Shown here in pieces: positions 58,633-64,000 of a stretch of DNA of 64,000 nt. The position numbers were made by a program, and so were the translations under genes. This stretch comes from Ga0077560 sp046330395 (lineage in GTDB: Bacteria; Actinomycetota; Thermoleophilia; Miltoncostaeales; Miltoncostaeaceae). The stretch is from assembly GCA_046330395.1 (NCBI GenBank), contig JAXLSS010000013.1, positions 1-64,000 of the forward strand, in the 5' to 3' direction. The notes under the pieces were generated by a model. It saw nothing but the letters and a program-made list of their open reading frames with translations. It did no database searches and was not told the DNA's origin. Position 1 is the first letter of the stretch. Every line of letters begins with the position of its first letter.

Positions 58633-59813
58633 GGGTGCCCCGGATCGACGTGCTGATCGCCGGCGCCGGGCTGGCCGGCGCACGCTGCGCCGAGACGCTG
58701 CGTGCCAACGGGTTCACCGGCAGCGTGGTGCTGGCCGGCGAGGAACCGTTCGCCCCGTACGAGCGCCCCGCGCTGTCCAAGGAGGTGCTCACCAAGGGGC
58801 GCGACATCGCCGAGGTGAGCCTGCGGCCCGATGCCTCATGGCCGGAGCGGGACATCGGCCTGCGCCTGGACGCGCCGGTGCGCGACGTGGACCCGGAGTT
58901 CCGCACCGCCCTGGTGGGCGACGAGCGGGTGCACTGGCGGCGGCTGGTGGTGGCCACCGGCGCGCGGGCGCGCCGTCTGGGCTGCGTGCCCGACGTGGAT
59001 GGCGTGCACCACCTGCGCACGCTGGGTGAGGCCCGGCGGCTGCGCGAACGCCTGCGGCCGGGCACGCGGCTTGCCCTGATCGGCGCCGGGTTCATCGGCG
59101 TGGAGCTGGCCTCCAGCGCCCGTGAGCTGGGCGCCGAGGTGGACGTCATCGAGATGGAGGACCTGCCGTTCGGGCGCCTGCTGGGCAGCGAGGTGGGCCG
59201 ACGCGTGGCCGCCCGGATGCGCGCCGCGGGCGTGCGCATGCACATGGGCGCGGCCGTGGAGGGCGCCGCCGCGGGGGGCGACCGCATCGCCGGCGTACGC
59301 CTGGGCGGTGATGTCCTGGTGCCGTGTGATGAGCTGGTGGTGGGTGTGGGCGCCCGGCCCAACACCGAGCTGCTGGGCGGACGGCTGCCGCTGGCCGACG
59401 ACGGCGGCATCCTCACCGACGCCGCCGGCCGCACCGAGCACCCGGACGTGTACGCCTGCGGCGATGTGGCCAGCGCGTGGCGGCCCGACCTGGGGCGTCA
59501 CGCGCGCTTCGAGCACTGGTCGTCGGCCACCGCGGGCGCCCGCGCCGTGGCGGCCGCCATCACGGGTCGCGACATCCCCGACCACGGCGTCCCGTACTTC
59601 TGGAGCGACCAGTTCGGCTGGCGACTGCAGCTGGTGGGCCACCCCATGGGCGTGCCCCGCCTGGTGGAGGACGCCGGGCCGGACGGGTTCATCGTGCGGT
59701 ACGAGGACGGTGCCGGCGGCCTGCGGGGCGGCCTGGCCGTGAACCGCCCGGACGCCCTGGCCGGCCTGCGTGCCGAGGTGGCCGAGACCACCCGGGAGGC
59801 CGCCGCCGCGTAG
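58629..59813 (+). CDS. FAD-dependent ferredoxin reductase
   Basis: A 394-residue pyridine-nucleotide-disulfide-type reductase. Its FAD loop is IAGAGLAGARCAETL, the NAD(P) loop is LIGAGFIGVELAS, and the second FAD motif is VYACGDVAS. It should move electrons from NAD(P)H to the ferredoxin encoded just before it. It is the last gene of the operon, and a 12-pair hairpin follows it. Confidence 0.85.
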   Translation: MRVPRIDVLIAGAGLAGARCAETLRANGFTGSVVLAGEEPFAPYERPALSKEVLTKGRDIAEVSLRPDASWPERDIGLRLDAPVRDVDPEFRTALVGDERVHWRRLVVATGARARRLGCVPDVDGVHHLRTLGEARRLRERLRPGTRLALIGAGFIGVELASSARELGAEVDVIEMEDLPFGRLLGSEVGRRVAARMRAAGVRMHMGAAVEGAAAGGDRIAGVRLGGDVLVPCDELVVGVGARPNTELLGGRLPLADDGGILTDAAGRTEHPDVYACGDVASAWRPDLGRHARFEHWSSATAGARAVAAAITGRDIPDHGVPYFWSDQFGWRLQLVGHPMGVPRLVEDAGPDGFIVRYEDGAGGLRGGLAVNRPDALAGLRAEVAETTREAAAA

Positions 59814-59828
59814 GCACCCGGCCGGGAT

Positions 59829-59859
59829 CCCGGGGTGGGGTGTGCGCCCCCACCCCGGG
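59829..59859. terminator. Bidirectional terminator hairpin
   Basis: CCCGGGGTGGGG and CCCCACCCCGGG form 12 perfect pairs around TGTGCGC, between the reductase stop and the convergent gene end. Confidence 0.65.
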
Positions 59860-59867
59860 TTGGACGG

Positions 59868-60773
59868 CTAGCGGGTCCTGACGGTGACCTCGTTGGAGGT
59901 GGCGGTGGCGCCCGCGGCGTCGGCCACCAGCAGACGGTAGGTGTAACTGGTGCCCGACTTGGCCGTGGCGTCGGTGTACGCGGCGGCCGAGCCGCCCAGG
60001 TTGGCCACCGCGGTGCGGGTGGTGCACCGGCGCACCACGCAACGCTGCACGGTGATGGACGTGGCGTCGCTGAGGGGGCTGGTCCAGGTCAGGGCCACGC
60101 GGTTGCGGGCCGGTGAGGTGGCGGCCAGGTTGGCCGGCGCGGTGAGCGCCGGGGGCTGGACGGTCACCATGGCGGCCGCCGTCCCGGTGTCGTTGCCGAA
60201 CCCGAAGATGCTGGGGGCGGTCACCACCACCGTGGCGGCGTAGGTGGCGAACGCGGTGTAGGTGTGGGTCACCGTTGTGCCCACGGCCGATGTGCCGTCA
60301 CCGAAGTACCAGGTGACGGTTGCCGGGTTCGTGGTGGGCGCGACGACGGCCGAGAGCGTCACCGTCAGCGGCACCGTTCCCGAGGCGGGCGCGGCGGCGG
60401 CGGTGACGGGGATGCGGGCCGCGCCGCTGATCCCGAACAGGCCGTTGGACACCGCGTACGCCGAATACCCCCGGTCGTTCCGGGCCCGCACGCGGTAGAC
60501 GTACTGGGACACGGCGACGTCGGGGTCGGTGAAGGTGGTGGCGTTGGCGCCGGTGGTGCCCACCACCCCCCACGCGGTGCCGTCCAGGGTGCGTTCCACG
60601 ACGTATCCGGTCTCGTCGGTGGCCACGTCGGTCCAGGTGACGGTGTTGCCGGTGGCCACCATCCTGGCCACCGCGTTCACGGGGGCGGCGGGCGGGGCGT
60701 CGGCCGCGATCGCGGCGGGCGCCAGGATGGCCACCGCGCCTGCGGCGGCGGCGGCGAGCGCGGGGGTGCGCAT
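59868..60773 (-). CDS. Exported protein with fibronectin-III and PKD-like domains
   Basis: A 301-residue protein with a signal peptide (LAAAAAGAVAILAPAAIA). Residues of about 28-115 are Fn3-like (VTWTDVATDETGYVVERT, YRVRARNDRGYSAYAVSN). Residues of about 120-205 are PKD-like (VTWYFGDGTSAVGTTVTHTY), and 210-300 are a second Fn3. AAGGAG precedes ATG 60773. These are adhesion or scaffold modules without enzyme activity. A palindrome overlapping the probable -10 lies upstream. Confidence 0.75.
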   Translation of the reverse strand: MRTPALAAAAAGAVAILAPAAIAADAPPAAPVNAVARMVATGNTVTWTDVATDETGYVVERTLDGTAWGVVGTTGANATTFTDPDVAVSQYVYRVRARNDRGYSAYAVSNGLFGISGAARIPVTAAAAPASGTVPLTVTLSAVVAPTTNPATVTWYFGDGTSAVGTTVTHTYTAFATYAATVVVTAPSIFGFGNDTGTAAAMVTVQPPALTAPANLAATSPARNRVALTWTSPLSDATSITVQRCVVRRCTTRTAVANLGGSAAAYTDATAKSGTSYTYRLLVADAAGATATSNEVTVRTR

Positions 60774-60792
60774 GCGTGCTCCTTGGTGAGAT

Positions 60793-60806
60793 TGCTTGCG
60801 CAAGCA
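60793..60806. promoter_or_regulatory. Palindrome TGCTTGCGCAAGCA at the promoter of the Fn3 gene
   Basis: A perfect 14-base palindrome. On the reverse strand TATGCT overlaps its edge and would serve as -10 box, so the palindrome is well placed for a repressor. Confidence 0.45.
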
Positions 60807-60880
60807 TAATCCCAAGGCGCCAGAACGTCCACATCGCAGGGGTCTGGCCGTCGGAGTGGCCCGTGGGTCACCCGCTGACA

Positions 60881-60886
60881 TAGCGT
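60881..60886 (+). promoter_or_regulatory. Candidate -10 box TAGCGT
   Basis: ACATAGCGTCG lies 39 bases before ATG 60926 and matches the hexamer before the SPFH and LigD-type genes. Confidence 0.35.
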
Positions 60887-60925
60887 CGCGGCGACCCCCA
60901 CGCCCATGTGTCAGGAAGGCCGCCC

Positions 60926-61672
60926 ATGCCCAGAGGTCTGCGCCAGCACTGCACCCCGTCCCTGCTCGTGTCCACCGCCGCACTGTTCGTGGCGCTGGGT
61001 GGCACCGGCTACGCCATCACCAGCCTCCCCGCCAGGTCGGTGGGGACCGCCCAGCTGAAGGACGGCTCCGTCACCTCCGCCAAGATCAAGGACGGCACCG
61101 TCCGCGGCCGCGACCTGGTCACCGCCCTGCGCACCGGCGGCACGGCCGGGGTGGGCGGCCCCCAGGGAGCCACCGGCCCGCAGGGCGTCCCTGGCACGCC
61201 CGGTGCCGCCGGCCCCCAGGGGGTGGCCGGCCCGCAGGGTCCCGCGGGCATCCTGTGGGCCGCGGTGCCCGGCAGCTTCACGCCCGCCGCGTACTCCACC
61301 AACTGCCAGCAGGACCACTGCCTGTACCTGCGCTCGGTCAAGTTCACCACCCCCGCCGCCGCCCGCGTGATGGCCATCGTGTCGGTGACCTTCAGGTACG
61401 ACTGCGGCAACGACGCCCCCGCGTACGGGTGCCAGCCCATGGTGACGCTGTACGTGGACGGCGCGCCGCTGCAGGGCGGCGTCACGTCGGCCGACGTCAC
61501 GTCCCCCGGCCTCCAGTCGCCGAACGAGGCAATCGGCGTGTCCGGTGTCTCGTCCGGGGTGCTGCCGAAGGGTGAGCACACCCTGGAGGTCATCGCCAAC
61601 GGCAACGGGGCCACCATGACCCTCAGGAACGTGGCGGGCGTCAACACGGCGGTGCTGCTGGTGAACGGGTAG
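60926..61672 (+). CDS. Collagen-like exported protein
   Basis: A 248-residue protein. The N-terminus (LLVSTAALFVALGGTGYAIT) and LKDGSVTSAKIKDGTVRGRD are typical of a large exported family in Thermoleophilia. Gly-X-Y repeats (GPQGATGPQGVPGTPGAAGP and on) follow at about 80-110. The C-terminal domain of about 135 residues has four cysteines and a beta-sandwich look. It probably forms a trimer at the surface. GGAAGG precedes ATG 60926; GTG 60908 is possible. The intact paralogue of the broken gene at 40774. Confidence 0.75.
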   Translation: MPRGLRQHCTPSLLVSTAALFVALGGTGYAITSLPARSVGTAQLKDGSVTSAKIKDGTVRGRDLVTALRTGGTAGVGGPQGATGPQGVPGTPGAAGPQGVAGPQGPAGILWAAVPGSFTPAAYSTNCQQDHCLYLRSVKFTTPAAARVMAIVSVTFRYDCGNDAPAYGCQPMVTLYVDGAPLQGGVTSADVTSPGLQSPNEAIGVSGVSSGVLPKGEHTLEVIANGNGATMTLRNVAGVNTAVLLVNG

Positions 61673-61683
61673 CCGTCCGGGAT

Positions 61684-61714
61684 CCGCGGGCGCCGCGCAC
61701 CCGGGCGCCCGCGG
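61684..61714 (+). terminator. Terminator-like hairpin after the collagen-like gene
   Basis: CCGCGGGCGCC and GGCGCCCGCGG form 11 perfect pairs around a nine-base loop, 11 bases after the stop. Confidence 0.5.
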
Positions 61715-61740
61715 GCTCCAGTCGGCCCTCCCGCCGGCCG

Positions 61741-63459
61741 ATGGCGGCCGAGATGACCGTGATGCACCACGCCCGCCGTTCACCGCGGTGGTGGCGCGTC
61801 CCGCTGTGCGCCCTGGCGCTGGCAGGGGCCGCCGCCGGCCCGGCGCTGCCCGCCACCCCCGGGGATCCCCTGGTGGTGAGCGTCACCTTCGACGACGGCC
61901 TGGCGCGGGCGTTCCCCGCCGGCGACCTGCTGCACGCGCGGGACATGAACGGCACCTTCTACGTCAGCAGCGGCCGCCTCGGCGCCGATCGCTACCTCAC
62001 CTGGGACCAGGTGCAGGCCCTGGCCGCCGCGGGCAACGAGATCGGCGGGCGCACCATCGACCACATGTCGCTGCCGGCCCTCACCACCGACCAGCAGCGC
62101 GTGGAGGTGTGCAACGACCGCGCGGCCCTGGCGGCGCACGGGCTCACCGTGACCGACCTGGCCTACCCCAACGGCGCGTCCACGGCCGCCGTGGAGGACG
62201 TGGCCCGAGGGTGCGGCTACACCTCGGCCCGCGCCGAGACGGGCCTGGGATGCGCCGGCTGCGTGGTGGCCGAGCCCCTGCCGGCGGCCGACCCGTACGC
62301 CATCCGCGCCCTCCCGGTGCTCAGCGACCCCGCCCTGCGCCGGGTGCAGACGCTGGTGAGCGCCGCCGAGCCCGCCGGCGGCTGGGTGAACCTGGTGTTC
62401 CACCAGCTCTGCTCGTCCACCACCGATGCCGCCTGCACCGACGGCGTCACCCCCACCACCTTCGCGCAGCTGCTGGACTGGCTGGGCGTGGAGCGCTCCG
62501 CCGGCAGGCTGGTGGTGCGCACCGTTGCCCAGGTGACGGGCGGGCCGGCACAGCCGGTGGTGACCGTGCCCAGCACCCCGCTGACCGCCCTGTTCAACCC
62601 CGGCCTCACGCTGGGTGACGGGACCCTGCCCGCCTGCTGGATCCCGGCCGGCTCCGGCGACGGACGCGTGCAGTACGCGCGCCTGGACGGCGGCGGCGTG
62701 CGCATGACGGTGAGCGGCACGCTCAGCACCGCCGGGTGGAAGCTGACCTCCTCCATGGACACCGGCCTGTGCGCGCCGGTGGCCCAGGCCGGCCAGGTGG
62801 CCACGGTGGGCCTGGACTACCGCTCCTCCGATGGGCCGCGTCCCCTGGTGTACGTGCGCACAGGAGCGCAGCAGTGGCGGTCGCTTGGCGTGGGCCCCGC
62901 GCTGCCGGCGGCCACGTCCACCACCCACGCCACATGGCGCACCCCGGTGCTGCCGGAGGGCACCACCGCCATCGCCGTGGGGATCACCATGGACCACGAC
63001 GGCACCACGGACCTCCTGGGGATGTCGGTGGACGGCGCCATCCCTGGCACCGCGTCAACGCCGGCGGGCACCGGCCCGGACCCCACCCCGGGTGGCGGGC
63101 CCGCCCCGGCCCCGGTGCCCGCCCCCGCCTTCCACCCCACGTGGCTCGCCCGCGGCGTCGCGGTGGCCGCGCCCCGCCTGCGCGCCCGCTTCGTGCCGGG
63201 CGGTGTGGCCGTGGACGCGACGCCGCCCCGCGGCACCCGCCGGCTGGCGCTGTACCGGGTGGCCGCCGACGGCGGCCTCACGCGGGTGGCCACCACGCAC
63301 CGGGGTGCGCTGCGCGCGGTGTGCGCGGGCGCCCCGCAGTGCACGTACCGGGTGGTGGCGCTCAACCGCCGCGGCGGCACCTCCACCCCCTCCCGCCAGC
63401 TCATCGTGGCGGACCGCGGCATCCTGCGGCTGCGCATGCCGCGCGCGCGCCTGAGATAG
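61741..63459 (+). CDS. Exported polysaccharide-deacetylase-like protein with altered metal site
   Basis: A 572-residue protein with a signal peptide (VPLCALALAGAAAGPALPA). The NodB fold has motif 1 VTFDDG and motif 3 YPNGAS. Motif 2, normally H-T/S-x-x-H, reads GRTIDH, so the first metal histidine is arginine. A C-terminal region of about 330 residues has a sandwich domain, a Pro/Gly linker (about 435-470) and a final Fn3-like domain. Activity is uncertain. ATG 61741 is the first start; 61753 is possible. A related anchored enzyme lies at 47531. Confidence 0.7.
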   Translation: MAAEMTVMHHARRSPRWWRVPLCALALAGAAAGPALPATPGDPLVVSVTFDDGLARAFPAGDLLHARDMNGTFYVSSGRLGADRYLTWDQVQALAAAGNEIGGRTIDHMSLPALTTDQQRVEVCNDRAALAAHGLTVTDLAYPNGASTAAVEDVARGCGYTSARAETGLGCAGCVVAEPLPAADPYAIRALPVLSDPALRRVQTLVSAAEPAGGWVNLVFHQLCSSTTDAACTDGVTPTTFAQLLDWLGVERSAGRLVVRTVAQVTGGPAQPVVTVPSTPLTALFNPGLTLGDGTLPACWIPAGSGDGRVQYARLDGGGVRMTVSGTLSTAGWKLTSSMDTGLCAPVAQAGQVATVGLDYRSSDGPRPLVYVRTGAQQWRSLGVGPALPAATSTTHATWRTPVLPEGTTAIAVGITMDHDGTTDLLGMSVDGAIPGTASTPAGTGPDPTPGGGPAPAPVPAPAFHPTWLARGVAVAAPRLRARFVPGGVAVDATPPRGTRRLALYRVAADGGLTRVATTHRGALRAVCAGAPQCTYRVVALNRRGGTSTPSRQLIVADRGILRLRMPRARLR

Positions 63460-63489
63460 GACGTCCCGGCCGGTCGCGAGAATGCGCCG

Positions 63490-64000
63490 GTGCGCAACGG
63501 CATCACCCATCCCCACGGAGGCGGCCGGCGCCCCGGACGCATGTGGGCGGCCGCCTGGGTGGTGGCCCTGGCGCTGGTGGGCACGGCCATCGCACTGCAC
63601 CGCGGCGGCGGGGGCGGGGGCGGCACACGAGCGTCCCCACGGGAACCGGGGCGGTCACCGCCACCACCGGCACCGCGCCGGTGACCCCGGCGGTGCCGGT
63701 CACCGCCGGGGATCTCGTGGTGACCGGCGTGGACGGCACCACGGCCTCGGCGGAGGTGCTGGACGCCGCGCGCCGGGGCCGGTTGGCGGGCGTGATCCTG
63801 ATGCCACCCAACATCCGCGACGCCCGGCAGGTGCGCGCCCTGGTGGACGCCCTGCAGCGCGCCGCGGCCCGCGGCGGCCGGCCGCCGCTGCTGGTGATGA
63901 TCGACCAGGAGGGCGGCACGGTGACGCGCCTGGCGGGCGCCCACCCCACCGCGTCGGCGGCGGTGATGGGCACGCGCACGCTGTCGGCCATCCGCGCCGA
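63490..64000 (+). pseudogene. GH3 (NagZ-like) glycosidase, one frameshift and cut by the window end
   Basis: GTG 63490 starts an N-terminal segment with a membrane helix (MWAAAWVVALALVGTAIAL). In the G-rich run near 63620 the frame breaks. The adjoining frame holds the GH3 start: LAGVILMPPNIRDARQVRAL and LLVMIDQEGGTVTRL, the NagZ-like signature, up to the window edge. NagZ enzymes remove N-acetylglucosamine from muropeptides. One base lost in a G-run explains the break. Confidence 0.6.

Noticed and set aside
1..64000. tRNA, rRNA, riboswitch, CRISPR, IS or prophage elements
   Set aside because: None was recognised on either strand by reading; short or divergent RNA elements could have been missed without a covariance search.

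Overview
The window is very GC-rich DNA (well above 70 percent by eye) with GTG starts, frequent 1-4 base gene overlaps and strong GGAGG ribosome sites. Several protein types suggest a high-GC actinobacterium, probably Thermoleophilia/Solirubrobacterales: short collagen-like exported proteins beginning with an 'ALGGTGYA' type leader, many LuxR-type regulators, a stand-alone LigD polymerase domain and globin-coupled GGDEF proteins. That placement is an inference from gene style only. I saw no rRNA, tRNA, insertion sequence, prophage or CRISPR array. The region reads as ordinary chromosome rich in accessory genes.

Layout. 1-4.1 kb: 3' end of an SDR with an N-terminal zinc-ribbon-like segment, then an arsenic locus (ArsR with a palindromic operator, ArsD joined to an AhpD-like domain, and an ArsA gene broken by about nine single-base shifts). 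4.2-10.5 kb: a lipoprotein hydrolase, a polytopic membrane protein, a phosphoribosyltransferase, a two-part beta-propeller protein, two tiny genes and a VapBC-type pair. 10.5-18.9 kb: an exported clan GH-A glycosidase, GNAT, MaoC hydratase, Tat-exported DyP peroxidase with a lysyl-oxidase-like partner, a zinc alcohol dehydrogenase and an SDR lacking its catalytic lysine. 19-28.6 kb: a large LuxR ATPase regulator (frameshifted), an SPFH protein, a broken beta-carbonic anhydrase, and a two-component locus with a normal kinase, a kinase lacking its histidine, and a response regulator fused to a cyclase-like domain. 28.6-35.2 kb: small exported proteins, an MFS exporter, then three sensory genes (B12-binding, PAS-LuxR, globin-GGDEF).

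35.2-40.7 kb holds a LuxR/MalT-like ATPase regulator followed by an overlapping set containing an orphan peptide-binding lipoprotein and three small proteins. 40.8-46.2 kb has a broken collagen-like gene, a 936-residue protein joining a phosphoesterase to a complete S53 (sedolisin) peptidase, and a PRC-barrel/Crp/stress-protein operon. 46.2-54 kb holds housekeeping-like genes: GNAT, polysaccharide deacetylase, PhoD-like phosphatase, TrmO, a cupredoxin lipoprotein, a DUF1684 protein, Nudix and the LigD polymerase domain. 54-59.8 kb is a coherent redox module: ApbE flavin transferase, an ECF sigma factor with its own membrane segment and long external tail, a Pro/Ala-rich exported protein, a membrane protein, a ferric-reductase-like haem membrane protein, a 3Fe-4S ferredoxin and a ferredoxin reductase. 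Its two transcription units share an upstream motif with identical 34-base spacing. 59.8-64 kb has surface proteins, a deacetylase-like protein and the start of a GH3 enzyme.

Seven loci carry single-base frame breaks (arsA, the propeller leader, the 19-kb regulator, the carbonic anhydrase, the PAS-LuxR gene, the collagen-like gene, the GH3 gene). On both sides of each break the protein reads as well-conserved family sequence, and most breaks look like loss of one base from a short G/C run. Consensus errors are at least as likely as true gene decay, so these loci should be rechecked before any biological reading. Other notable signals are leaderless promoters with a TAG(C/G)(G/C)T-like -10 box, and GGGGTGATCC-type repeats around the cyclase-response regulator gene.
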